Shown here: one piece after another, positions 1-11,145 of the stretch
How positions within the stretch are numbered: position 1 is the first letter of the stretch
Layout of the letters: each line of letters starts with the position of its first letter
Assembly (NCBI GenBank): GCA_910589415.1
Contig: OU342639.1
Location: 25,738,268 to 25,802,267 of the forward strand
Direction: 5' to 3'
Length of the DNA: 64,000 nucleotides
Origin: Malachius bipustulatus
Taxonomy: Eukaryota; Arthropoda; Insecta; Coleoptera; Melyridae
Translations under genes and position numbers: made by a program
Notes under the pieces: generated by a model
Seen by the model: only the letters and a program-made list of their open reading frames with translations
What the model was told of the DNA's origin: nothing
Database searches by the model: none

Positions 1-3000
1 TCAATAGCACATCTGATGGGTTAAGATGTACTTGTAATGACAAAAAATCGTAGATCTTGAAAGCTGTGAAATGAAAGGACAACACTCAGACAACATCACC
101 TCAGTCATACTTGGTCGAACGAGGAAAATTCCAACAAAATATTGACCAGGAAATTCAGTGAATATCTATAAAACAATATTTCGCTCAAGCTACGTCCAGT
201 GTAATTGTGGTCGTCATGAAGTCCGAATTTATTAATTATTCACGCAATACCTCATTTAAACTTCATAACTCTTCAATATTTCGCCAGACAAGAAGCAAAG
301 TTTTAATTTAACTTAGTTGCTCCAGACTGTGGTATATTTTCGTTAAAACTCAATTATAGCGACTGAAAGAAGAAAGGAAAATTATAGTTACCATTTTGAT
401 ATCAAATAGTAGTATTTTGCCTCTACCGTACGTGTACTGACTACTTTAGAGGCGCTATAACCGCTGACAACTTCAATTTCGCGTCCTAAACTTGTGGGAG
501 CGGCCGCCAATGAGTTTTACCGCTCCTCTCAGAAATAAATTTACGTGAATTGATTTCTGTTTGTATTTCTGTAATATTTGCTTATTTTAAAGTTCATATC
601 AGGACTATTAAAATTAATATTTTATATTTTCACTTATCGGCTGCACAGAACATTTTATTTGCACATTGGTCGCAAACTTCTTACCTTCATCAAGCAGTAT
701 TACTGTCTACACCTCGGCAGGCGCTATCGCACCATACATATTCATATATGGTGTGATTGTTATTTAAAAAATGCTTTTCCACTAGTTGCAAGACGTTTCC
801 TGATAAGATATAATGCTTCACGCTCACGCATGGTATACTTACATGACATGTATTATTTTTTGATATTCATATACAATGGCCCTTTCTTATTTCTTCTTCA
901 GCTCACGTATTTCCCTCGTCTGTTTCGTTTCCCTGAGCTGCAGCTTACAGCTAAAAATCGGAATCAGTTAATCTCAAGGACATTAGCTACAAGGCTAGAT
1001 TAATGTTCGAACAGCTGTTTCTTTCAAGTCTTATTTAGATATTAACTACCTACCTCTGCAAATCTGTGCCATTATTTATATCTCTCTATCTTTACTTTTA
1101 TTGAATTCAAAGATGTACAGAAATGCTACTGCAGTATTTATTAAATGTTATTAAGTATCACAAACATTAGCAACATTAACCAGTTAGTCTTTCGAAATAA
1201 CTGATTTCGATCTTTAGCTGCAACATATATACTAATTAAAATTACATTATTTATACGTGGTCTAAGTGCCGGTCATAAAATGTACCGTAATTGCCATAAT
1301 AACCTCCTCTGGTGTGCAAATCTTGCAGGCTGCGGCTCACCAAGGCTCGCAACCGGCACAAGAACTTATTTTGTGACTAAGTACCTACATGCAATGATAA
1401 TTATAACACTTCTATTTTCAGATAGAATTGACTGAGTTTATGCGTTATAAGTAAATCAGTTGTTGTAACGGTTTACTTACAAGGGTTGATTTATTTATCA
1501 GCATTTCGGTTTTATTTACATTTTTAACAACAGTTATAGGCAACTTTTCATTCGTCTCCTCTCTTAAAAGTGAGTGTGTTAAGGATCAACGTAATTACCG
1601 TCATTTTATACTTGTCTGCCAATTTTCATCTCCCAGTTCCGTCAATGCCTTTGACGTTCGCAGATTTTCGCGAATTGAAAATAAAACGTCCGTTTCTTTT
1701 TAACCAGAGTCCGTACAGCTTCGCCATATGTGGCTAAAATTGTTTTAATAATTTTCTTACATTATATCTTCCACCTTCCCTTTTAATTCTTTGGTAAAGT
1801 ATGATTATCTACACCTTTTTGAACATTTAACATGTCAATTATTACTATATTTATCTACTAAATTAAATAATTGCTGCATAAATTACTTTACTCGGATCTG
1901 CACATATTGCACATATTCTTTTTAATTATTATGTCAAGTTGGACTTTAAAATACCCGTCCAGAAACCGATTCGCTACCGTTTTAGTGTGAAAATTCAGTG
2001 ATTGAGTCGTGATTTTATAGCCTTTCGCTGGGAGCTGATTGTTTTTTTTCTGGAGGCAAGATTCGTCGTTCCTTGGAAGCTGATTGCTATTGTTTGTAGT
2101 GTCCACCTATTTGTCAGTTCAAATTTGCAATTTTTATTATTTAATAAATAAAAGAACAAAGGTAGGTCATATGAGTATAAGTATAAAGCACATAAATTGC
2201 AATTACTAGCCTGTTAGGTGGGGTCGGAGCACTCCTCCATCGCCCATAACAGTTGTCATGATGGCAGTGCCCGAAACTCTAACATACAGAGCTTCCACAT
2301 CCAACAGCAGAGCCAGCTAGAGTACCAGAACAAGTGCTTGTTGAATGTTAACATATATTTAAGCGGGTACATCGAAAAAAAGCAAAACGGACTCATATAT
2401 AAATGAACTTTCTATCTTAAAACCATGCATCTAGAGTTACAGAAAAACCTGCAAAAAAGTCTTGCTGAAAACTGTTAGTTTCGGGAAAACTATTGACAAA
2501 AATTTTACCTGCCAGGAATTTCTCGAAGTAGGTATACTTTCACTGCTATATCACTCAATAAGGACAACAATGAGCACCTTTTCTAAGAAGCTTGTAAGCA
2601 GGCTCCTACAGAAACGTTACACCCATGCACCGAGTTTGATGATAGAAGTAATTCTTGGGTTCCTCCACATGGATCTCAAGAGAACATCCAAATTCCTTGA
2701 AGTTTATTACTCCAATTGCGAAAATAACTTTCAACTATTGCAGCTTTTCGCTTTACTAGAGCTACTTTAATTAATTTAAACAATATAAATAAATAACCAA
2801 ACATCAGTAATTGTTTTCTTCCTATGATGTAAATTAATATTGATAATTTATTTATTTTATTAACTTTTCTTTTGAAAAAAATATCGATAATGCTAAATGT
2901 GAAAAACGTCAAATTACATTCATTTCATTGAGTTTAGTCTAGAGATGGGAGAATACAATTAGGAAGCAGCGACCGATCTAAAATAACCTGTTACTTTCCG

Positions 3001-3479
3001 ATAAGAATGGCGAGAAACATTGTTTACGACTATTTGACGCATATATACTGAATAATTTAGAGTTACTGATGAAATACCGATGATTTGAGACTAAGAACTG
3101 GCAGTAAAATTACAGTTATTTTGAAACAACTCGAAACAAATAACAGTCACAGTTAGTAACCGTGACAGAGGATTAGTAGTAGTCTACTATTCCATTTTAA
3201 TAGAAAATCAAGTTATGGCATAAGTTTCGATTTTCATGGCCAACTCAGGACGTGTTAATTAATAAAAAACCTTCTTGCGCATCAATCGCAGAAATAGTGT
3301 ATTTTTATGCGATTCAATTCTGAATATTTTCACCGCTTTTTAAATTGGCTTTCTGAAATTTTACATAGTCAGGTGATATTCGCGTAGTGGCTTACTGACA
3401 ATTGCATTTCATTTCGTTTTAAACCGTGCATGCCTTAGAATGAATTTTAAAATTTAACAAAACAAAAAAATCATTGGCA
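1..3479. other. Unassigned AT-rich non-coding DNA
   Basis: No gene, RNA or repeat with recognisable ends is seen. Open frames at 578-1003, 2218-2406 and 2462-2770 have no family signature and lie in AT-rich DNA where such lengths arise by chance. The frame at 2462-2770 (102 codons) is the most protein-like, but I recognise nothing in it. Probably intron or intergenic DNA. Confidence 0.6.
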
Positions 3480-3599
3480 AAATTGAACAATTTTGGCCCA
3501 TTTCCTATGCCCGCCACTGGCTAACTTTACTTAAAAAATACTATTTTTTAGACTACCTTTTATAGAACGGAAAAAGTGAAAGGGGAGCTTTGAAACCCT

Positions 3600-4927
3600 A
3601 AAATTTTTAATTTTAGAGTAATAAACATAATATGTAAAAATATTCTAATATCTCCGCCATTTTTATTATTTCCTTCTTGAAATCTTTGAATTTTGAAGTT
3701 TATTAGTATAGTTGTCTACTGGAAAAATTTTCGTTCAATTCCTTCAAAAATATGTTCATAAACAGTTATAGAAATTTAGCCATTTTTCCCTTCTCCTACC
3801 CACGCCACTGGCTTAATAATAAAAATATTGCAAATTTTATTGCAATATTTTAACTCAATATTTTATAACTCAAATTTCAAATAATTTTCTTCCAGTAATG
3901 TTAATTTCGTTTAAAAGTTTTTGTTTCTAACTGGCTTATTTAGGGGTTCATAATCTATCAATTTTTCCTAAAATTGAAAAGGCCGCCATTTTGGAACGGC
4001 TCTTCTGATTTAACTCAAATGCAGTACCATACGACTACTTGCAGTTATCTTACTATCAAAAAAATTTCAGCCCCCTATATTGAAAACAGCGATCAGAAAC
4101 CGTGCCTCATACCCGTTTTTTTTTTTTTGAAATTTGGAGAGACACGTTGTAAAAGTAGCGCAATTTTAGGTGAATGTTTTTTTGTGAAAATCAAACGTCA
4201 TCCCTAAGTTTCACAAAAGTCAAAAATTACGTTCATTAATCTTGAAAAATGAAGCTACTGGAGCGTTCTTAAAATTTTAGAGAAATAAACATCATGTAAA
4301 ATAAATTCGAATATCTCGGCCATTTTTCTTACTCACTTCTTGAAATTTTTAAGTGTTAAAGGCTATTAGTATAGTTATCTACTGTAAAAATTTCAGTTCA
4401 ATTGCTTCAAAAATGTGCTCATAAATTGTTAGGGAAATTTAGCCATTTTTACCACTTTCCTATCCACGCCACTGGCTTATTAATAAAAGTAATGTAAATT
4501 TTGTTACACTAAATTAAATTTGAAACAATTTTCTTCAAACCCTGTTGATTTGGTTTCAAAGTTTTTTTCCATCTTGCTCATACAGGGGTTCAAATATTAA
4601 CAAATTTTTCAAAAATTAAAATGACCGCCATTTTGAAACGGCTCAACCGATTTTGCTCAAGTACAATACCAGATCAGTTTTTATAGATATCTTACTCCCA
4701 CAAAAATTTCAGCCCCCTAGATTCAAAACTGCGACCTGAAATGAGATGACAAAAACCGGGTTCCTGGAACTTTGAAGAGACACCCTGTAGAAGTGATGGG
4801 ACTTTTGGAAAGTTTTTCAACGAAAATCCAACGTCATTTCCAACGTTTACAAGGACCCAAAATTTTGTTCACTAATCTTGAAAGATAAAGCCACAGGAGC
4901 GTTTTTAAAATCGAAATTTCGCGATTT
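3600..4927. repeat. Tandem repeat, about 655-bp period, two copies
   Basis: Two diverged head-to-tail units are visible. Shared landmarks recur about 650-660 bp apart: an AATAAACAT block followed by ATATCTC(C/G)GCCATTTTT near 3617 and 4279, GAAATTTAGCCATTTTT near 3770 and 4434, and CCGCCATTTTG followed by a block ending in TTTCAGCCCCCTA near 3981 and 4626. A CCACTGGCT word also occurs at 3513, 3803 and 4468, so the array may begin slightly earlier. The identity looks moderate, so this is an old duplication or a small satellite-like array. Confidence 0.7.
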
Positions 4928-5300
4928 TGGAGAAATATATATATATATATATAGCGCTATAGTACCATCCTGAACCAAATGTATGCTTCCGTACGGTTAA
5001 TCCTGAACCAGTCGAACAAACCTGAACCATATATGTGGTTCAGGATTGCAGACCCTTGTTAAACGACTTAGAGTGACCTCTAGATAGCGTGGTATGAATA
5101 TGAAAATGGTTCAGGATGGTATGAAACTCCAAACTTTAGTTCAGCCTATTTCCGCATTTTGTGATGATGGCGCTGCAATCGCGTCGTTCATATATACATG
5201 TATATGTTTGCGTATGGGGGACAATCCTGAACCATGCGAGAGTGCCAGGGCGACAGCTCGGCTCGAGTCTTCGCCGCATGGCTCAGGATGGCCAAACCCG
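4927..5300. repeat. Cluster of GGTTCAGGATGG motifs, copy A
   Basis: The 12-mer GGTTCAGGATGG or close variants occurs about seven times in both orientations: as the complement at 4965-4976, 4998-5009, 5021-5028 and 5223-5233, and directly at 5037-5046, 5108-5119 and 5279-5291 (GGCTCAGGATGG). The cluster starts beside a TA-dinucleotide run that ends in the palindrome TATAGCGCTATA (4950-4961). A second cluster with the same motif and the same adjacent TA run lies at 18975-19270 in the opposite orientation. No protein is encoded. Confidence 0.75.
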
Positions 5301-6103
5301 TTCCCTCTTAGACTATTAATATTTATTTAATAATCTAAGCTAAGCGTTCCCTGTATAAAACTCTTTTGTTCACGAATTGAATGGAATGGTGTCAGATTTC
5401 AGCGAGATGCCATGTACTTAAGATTATGGTTTCATTTGTTGTCCTGTTCATCAAAGATTGTTGTTCAATTTTTAATCAAAATAATGTACTTATACCTACC
5501 TACCTATTGTTATCTCCTTAGGTATTAGCAAGACGATTTGAGGTATTTTTCGGAATTATTTCACTTTTTCTCACTTTTTAACCACATAAAAAAAATTGCA
5601 AAAATTTTAGCATAATATAATGACAACATAAAAACAAAATATGACGTGTCCTATATATTTTTTTTATCAAATTGAAACATTACCGAGATGAAATTTCTTG
5701 GTAAAACGTTAATGTTTTTGATTACAATTATTACAGTAGAACATTCCCACCAATGAATCAGTCTAATAATTCTTTTTATAATTTTAAACATTTTGAGAAA
5801 CAGGAAACTTTCCGTTATACGGATAATAAAAATAAAACACGAAAAATGAAGACTTAGAAAGATTTATGATATTAGTCATTTCCAAATTTCGCAAAAAGTC
5901 ACAAATTGTTTAAGACTTTGAATACAACTTTTTTAAAGCGATGATTTAAAAGGATACAACAACTTTTGTAAAGTAGTGTTGTTGTAAGGCTGAGTCTTTT
6001 TATTGTATTTCGTTTCGTTGATCTTTTGCAGACATCAACTTGCGCTTATTTTTAAATGGCATGGTAAAATATTATTTGCGTTTTTTGAGATTTTTGCTAC
6101 ATA
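5301..6103. other. Unassigned AT-rich DNA
   Basis: No gene, tRNA or bounded repeat is seen. It contains a TACC tetranucleotide run near 5498 and homopolymer-rich sequence. Confidence 0.6.
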
Positions 6104-6893
6104 CAGCCCAAAGGACCCCGCATAATCCTTATGGGAATTGGCTCCCGGTTAAATTTGATGTAACTATGATGATCGGTAGTATTCAATGAGTAGCTCAGAT
6201 GTCTCCATGAGCGTAGCTTCCCAAAAAGTCTTGTTCTCGAGATAAAAGTCTAAAAATTAATTTTTTCTATGACTAGGGATGAAAAATTGCGTTTAATGAA
6301 ATAAACTTGTAAACAGCCGTATTAGGTTTAAACGCGAGAAATCTTAGATACCTAGTTCATTTGTTAAGATTGAAAAGCTGCTTCTGTATCAGTGGTTACA
6401 TTTGAGGTCTGATGAGTAATTTTCGAGAATAACGGGAAAGAGTTTTCATTTTATGTTATCATAGCCTTACCAATAGCCTTGGCTGTGACTTTCAAACTGG
6501 ATTTTTTTGCGCTTTTGTTTGTTGTAGTTTTTATTGTTAAAATTACGAAAATGATAAGACAAAATGAAAACTTTTCTGTTTTTCTCGAAAATGACTCAAC
6601 ATACCGAAAATGTAACTACTGAAACATAGACAGCTTTTTAATCGTAACAAATGATCTCTCTAATTTTCTCTCTACAACAAGTAGGACGGCTAACACTTTA
6701 AAATATATCCGTGACTGTCATGATAGGAAAAAATCCATCTTCAGGGGTGAATATCTCGAAAACAGAACTTTTTGGGGGGGCTAAGCCCATGGAGACTTCT
6801 GATCAACTCATTGAATACTACCGATCACCAAAGTTGCAACAAATTTAATCGGGAGCCAGTTCCCATAAGGATTCTGCGGAGTCCTTTTGTAAG
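6104..6893. repeat. Foldback element of about 790 bp
   Basis: The left part is the diverged reverse complement of the right part. The word beginning TTATGGGAATTGGCTCCCG (near 6130) returns inverted as CGGGAGCCAGTTCCCATAA (near 6850). GATCGGTAGTATTCAATGAG (6172) returns inverted near 6810. CTCGAGA (6236) mirrors TCTCGAAA (6752), and ATTTTCGAGAATAAC (6419) mirrors TTCTCGAAAATGAC (6582). The hairpin centre is near 6500. This is a non-autonomous TIR or foldback DNA element; no transposase is present. Confidence 0.7.
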
Positions 6894-7307
6894 AGCCTTT
6901 CTTTTCATCTATTTTACTTCTTTTTTACTTTTTTTTACTTTTTACTTGGCTACAAAAATTACGATATTATCTCCTTTATGGTTCATAATTTAGAGACAAT
7001 ATTTGACTAACCGGAAGTTTTATTACATCAAAAAAGTTAAATATGCAGGGTGTAGCATGAGTCCCTTGACTCGACAGCCATAGTCTTAATAAGGTCCTTT
7101 TTTTAAGATCCTCCAAATCCTTGAACTGTTTTGAAAATACCTTATACATATTTGTCCAAAACTCGTTTGCTTTCAAAAGCGAAAATAGGTTTTGAAGGGG
7201 AACATAAAATACAACTTTTTTGCCAAACTGGTGTTCACATATACATAAATGTTATAGATTATCTTTTAGGTCAAGGCATTACCGCAATGTGGAAAAAAAA
7301 ATTACTT
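6894..7307. other. Unassigned DNA with a CAGGGTGT-like word
   Basis: No gene is seen. A GCAGGGTGTAGCATGAG word near 7046 resembles the termini of the CAGGGTG-ended elements elsewhere in the window, but I could not find a partner end. Confidence 0.5.
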
Positions 7308-7548
7308 GAGCTGGCGGTGGCCTCGGGGTTAAGCGTGCAAACGGCTAAACCGCTGGACTCCCTCGGACTCAGTTCGATTCTCAGTCGCGCTCTGGTTGTC
7401 TGTGTCGTCTATTGTTAATTGGCAAACTTGTGTCTGGGTGGAATGAGCTTGTTCTCGAATCCCTTAATTACTGGAGTGGAGCGACTTTGTTTTACCTGCA
7501 TAGTTAAGACCGAAGCTCCCTCCTTTAAAAAAAAAATACTTTTTGACT
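7308..7548 (+). mobile_element. tRNA-derived SINE
   Basis: The head carries an RNA polymerase III A box (TGGCCTCGGGG, 7318-7328) and B box (AGTTCGATTCT, 7371-7381), as in tRNA-derived SINEs. The body continues about 160 bp and ends in CTCCCTCCTTT followed by a run of ten A, the usual SINE tail. The A-to-B spacing and poor stem pairing rule out a functional tRNA gene. Target-site duplications were not resolved. Confidence 0.65.
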
Positions 7549-8230
7549 AGTAATATTATAAAATTTAGCCAAATTTTGGCAATTTTTTTTCTTATTTCCT
7601 ATAAAATACAGCTAATATTTTTTTACGTAGGTACATCTTATCGTATAGCAATATTTTGTAATATTAAAATAAAATTTGGCTACTTATTATTTATTTATTT
7701 ATTTTATTTTTAGGAAATAATAAAAAATTACCAAATTTTTATAACTTTAATATGGTGGTAAAATTGCTATTTCTTATTTTTTTTATTTTTAACTTTTTCA
7801 GCATTGAGGTAAATTATTTTTATCAGGCCTGCAAGTACTTAAAATAGAAACCAACAGACAATAATTATTATTGTACTATATTTATACTAATATTGTAATA
7901 TCTATATAAATAAATACTTACTATAAATTATTCATAATCAGTGAGTTTGGCAAAAAAATGTTGCACAATTCAAAACCTATTTTGATTTTTCTTCGTAGGT
8001 TGTTTGGTTTTCGAGTAATTTAATTTTTTCTATAGAGGCTGGGCGCTAACAATTAATTCGAAAGCTTGACAGAGAAAAAAGAGTTTTCTTTAATTTAATT
8101 GACTGCAATCCCAAATAATTCCTAATATCATTATACATAACTGGACAGTCGAAATTAAACTACTAATCCATTTATGATATGATATATATTTTATGATATA
8201 CCTACGGATAACTCGAGGGACTCTACGGAT
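7549..8230. other. Unassigned very AT-rich DNA
   Basis: It contains TTTA tetranucleotide runs near 7690 and no coding or structural signal. Confidence 0.6.
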
Positions 8231-8427
8231 AACCAGTTATTAGCAAAAAATATTTTTTTACTAAAGCTTTTTTTGAGGGGGGGGGGGGGGGGAGGAACGG
8301 GCTTGACTCTCAGAACTGATTTTTGTGGACTTATGTTCTATAACCTCTTCACTAACAGTTATTGAAGGAAAATCTTAGATAATATTTTTTATGAACTTTT
8401 GGTACATTTTTTACTTTACCGACTGGG
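8231..8427 (+). repeat. Dispersed repeat R1, copy 1, with a G16 tract
   Basis: This stretch aligns colinearly with 14581-14778. Both start with an AACNAGTTA(T/C)TAGCAAAAAA block, carry a G-rich tract, then TTCTATAACC, then TTATTGAA(G)GAAAATCTTAG, and end in TTTACTTTACCGACTGG. Here the G-rich tract has become an uninterrupted run of 16 G (8277-8292); the other copy has seven. No open frame is shared. Confidence 0.75.
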
Positions 8428-9663
8428 CTAATAATACTATAATAGAAAAGTAACTCGTCGGCTCATCCATCAGCTCTAACCGAACTGGGGTTGGGGTTGA
8501 AAAACCAATTCACTATTGAATCTTGTTTTTCTTATTCCTATTTTCCCGCGTTTATTGCTCATTGCCACAGAAGTGTCTGATAAATCAAATGAATATTCCA
8601 TAACAATTTAAATAAAAAAAAACAATCCCTGTCGCAGTGGCGGCTATGAAGTGATATGAAGTAACTACCTACCTCTTTACCTATTTTTAATTATAAATAA
8701 TGTATTTTTAAATCGGAAAAATGTTTTTTAAAATTATAATTTTCTCTTATTAGTATTAGGTAGGTATTTATTATTATTCTTTTTAATTTGAAATTTTATA
8801 GCATTTATATATCGCATTTTATACCTAAATAAAGGTAATAAAGTATGGAGCGCCAGTCTATTTATGTATCGTAAATTATTATTGGGATCCAGGGTGTGAT
8901 TTGATGTCGAATAATACTGGCTCACTGGCGGTAGGATTTTTTCTGAAAGACACAAACATTGTAAACATTATAGTAATAATAATTAAACTAGAGAAGTGTT
9001 GCAGCCACGGCGGACGAACCGGTCTAGCACTTCAGAATAACCCAGCACTTCTGTTTACAACATAATTCCATATTTAAAGGGTTCCACATTTGAAAGAGCA
9101 TCATTATTATATTGTAATAGTTCTCCAACGCAACCTCAAGTCCTTCTTCCCGCTCGTTCTTCCTAAATAACCAATTTTTTTTTTAAGACTGTATTTTTTA
9201 CTTTTTGTTCATTTTATACTTACCTACCTACTGACTTTTGCGTTTATCTTCATGACAGTTTAAATTTTGTATTTTATTTAGTTCGGATTTTGATTTCAAT
9301 CAGGACAGGTCTAGGTGTTATACATCAGGGTGATTTATAATCAAGAAAAAAATTACACAAGTACCTATTCAGTATCAGTATTCAGTATGACACTTGAAAC
9401 AAAAAACTGGTATACCTACATTTTTTTATTTAATTAGCTTCCTTACAAAGTTATTTACAAAAACATTTTTCATTCTCCCCTTTACGAAAGTGTAACTTTC
9501 TGTCTTGATAAGACGACCGAAAGCGAAAGTAAAACATCCTAGGTGATAGGTTGCTAGGTGGTTGCTAGCTATGAAAAACTTTCGTGGCCTGGACAAAAAA
9601 GTAGAAATGTGAAATTTGATTAACGTTTATTTAGATGGAAAATTAAATGTAAAACTACAATAA
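8428..9663. other. Unassigned AT-rich DNA
   Basis: No gene is recognised. TACC runs occur near 8665 and 9223. Near 9490-9535, CGAAAG words resemble the foldback at 9978-10102 but do not form a clear element. Confidence 0.55.
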
Positions 9664-9735
9664 AAATTCCAGTAAATCTTTCTGGAACATACAAATAATT
9701 ATTATTGTATGTTCCAGAAAGATTTACTGGAATTT
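9664..9735. repeat. Perfect 31-bp hairpin
   Basis: The arm at 9664-9694 is the exact reverse complement of 9705-9735, separated by a 10-base AT loop (9695-9704). The arms contain TCCAGTAAATCTTTCTGGA. It may be a short foldback element or an intron hairpin; no promoter or tail is evident. Confidence 0.9.
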
Positions 9736-9977
9736 GCAGCTTCTTGAATGAAATTCATTTTGAACTAAACTACGATCAAAGATTCTGAAATTATAGCGGT
9801 ACAGAGTTTTAAACTTGACAGTGTCATAAATTAATAACTTAAAACTATCGTTACTATGGTAATGTTAAAACATGGCACCTTATAATAATTCCATTGTTAT
9901 CACTGAATCGTATTATTTTACTAATTTCTTCTTAATCCGTGGTTCAATATGGCAAGGGGAGAATGAAAAGTTTAATA

Positions 9978-10102
9978 CATTACACGCTACGAAAGCTCTT
10001 TCAGGTGCTCGGAGTTTTAAATACCATCGGCTACGCTACGCTTCGTCTCGGGTATTCAAATACACCTCACACCTAAAAGTGAACTTTCGTAGCTTGTAAT
10101 GT
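9978..10102. repeat. Imperfect foldback of about 125 bp
   Basis: ACATTACACGCTACGAAAG (9978) mirrors CTTTCGTAGCTTGTAATGT (10084), and an inner pair TTTTAAATACC / GGGTATTCAAA mirrors again. The centre is GC-rich (GGCTACGCTACGCTTCGTC). This is a small MITE-like hairpin. Confidence 0.65.
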
Positions 10103-10539
10103 AAATAACTATTTTCTTCTTATGTAGTATTTTAATTGCATACAGAAAACCAAAAACTAAATTCTTTATCTCAAATGGCATTCTGAACACTTGTATAAAT
10201 TTATTACATAACCTACCTAATTTTAATTATTATAAATCACCCTACATGTTTTTGCTTAAAAATATGCAATCCAGTTAGTGATATTGGTATAATACATCAG
10301 GGTTAGAACTATTTAAAGTGCCTCTACAGGGATATCATAAACCATTAAAGATACGAGTTCGGTTAAATTACAGAAAAGTTGCGCTATTTTTAGATGAGTA
10401 TTTTACTAAAAAAATTTTGAAATACTATCGCCAGTATTTTCGGAAATATCCTGAAAAAACTGAAAACTCTAGAAATCTAGTTTTTGACATATCATAATTT
10501 CTTATATTCACCCATAATATGGGTGATATGGATAATATT
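10103..10539. other. Unassigned AT-rich DNA
   Basis: No gene is seen. The short palindrome CACCCATAATATGGGTG lies at 10510-10526, immediately before the next foldback. Confidence 0.55.
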
Positions 10540-10842
10540 ATTTTTTTATGTCGTTCGATATGAAAAAAATAATTGAAACCAAAAATTAATAAACTTCAGA
10601 AAAAAAAATTCCAAAATTTTTACTCTAATTTTTTTCAAAGAAAAACAGAAAATTTTTCGCAGAAATAGGTCAATATGAAGTCATACTGCTTGCCTTATAG
10701 TTTTTTTAATTTCTCTATGATATTCGGTCCAAAAAGTTGTCTTTGCTTTTAAAAGAAGAACAAAAAAAATTTAAATTTATTTTTTGAAGTTTATTAGTTT
10801 TTGTTTTCCATTATTTTTTCATACCGAACGACATAAAAAACA
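10540..10842. repeat. Foldback element of about 300 bp
   Basis: The outer arms mirror each other: TTTTTTATGTCGTTCG (10543) against CGAACGACATAAAAAA (10826), then AATAAACTTCAGAAAAAAA against TTTTTTGAAGTTTATTAG. The interior is AT-rich. It directly precedes the dispersed repeat at 10857 and could be one end of a larger element. Confidence 0.65.
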
Positions 10843-10856
10843 AGGTAGGTAATTAT

Positions 10857-11145
10857 TACATCCGCGTGTCCTAAGTTCCATCAATTTTTTCGGGACCGAG
10901 GAGCGAAATAGGGGTGCTGGGTGGGTAAGAATCTAAAATAATAGCCATTGCAAACTAATATTAAGGTCAGAACTAAGGCCTCTTTGACACTACGGTCGAA
11001 TTGCAATTTTTTTCTTCACATTCAGGGCAAGGGAAATCTTCGAGATCAACAGTAGCACGATTATTATTTTTCATTTACATTTATTTTGCATTTGCATTCC
11101 AAAAAGCGTGACATTTGATCACTATTATTATAGTCTGGATACGTT
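10857..11145 (+). repeat. Dispersed repeat R2, copy 1
   Basis: This stretch is the reverse complement of 18599-18876. Shared blocks in order are TACATCCGCGTGTCCTAAG, ATCAATTTTTTCGGGA, CGAGGAGCGAAATAGGG, TGCTGGGTGGGTAAGAA, AACTAAGGCCTCTTTGAC, AGTAGCACGATTATTATTTT and CAAAAAGCGTGACAT. Neither copy has a conserved open frame. It is probably a non-autonomous transposable element whose ends are undefined. Confidence 0.75.

Noticed and set aside
2462..2770. 102-codon open frame
   Set aside because: The translation looks protein-like, but there is no recognisable family, promoter or splice evidence.
7308..7390. Functional tRNA gene
   Set aside because: A and B boxes are present, but no cloverleaf forms and an A-tailed body follows.
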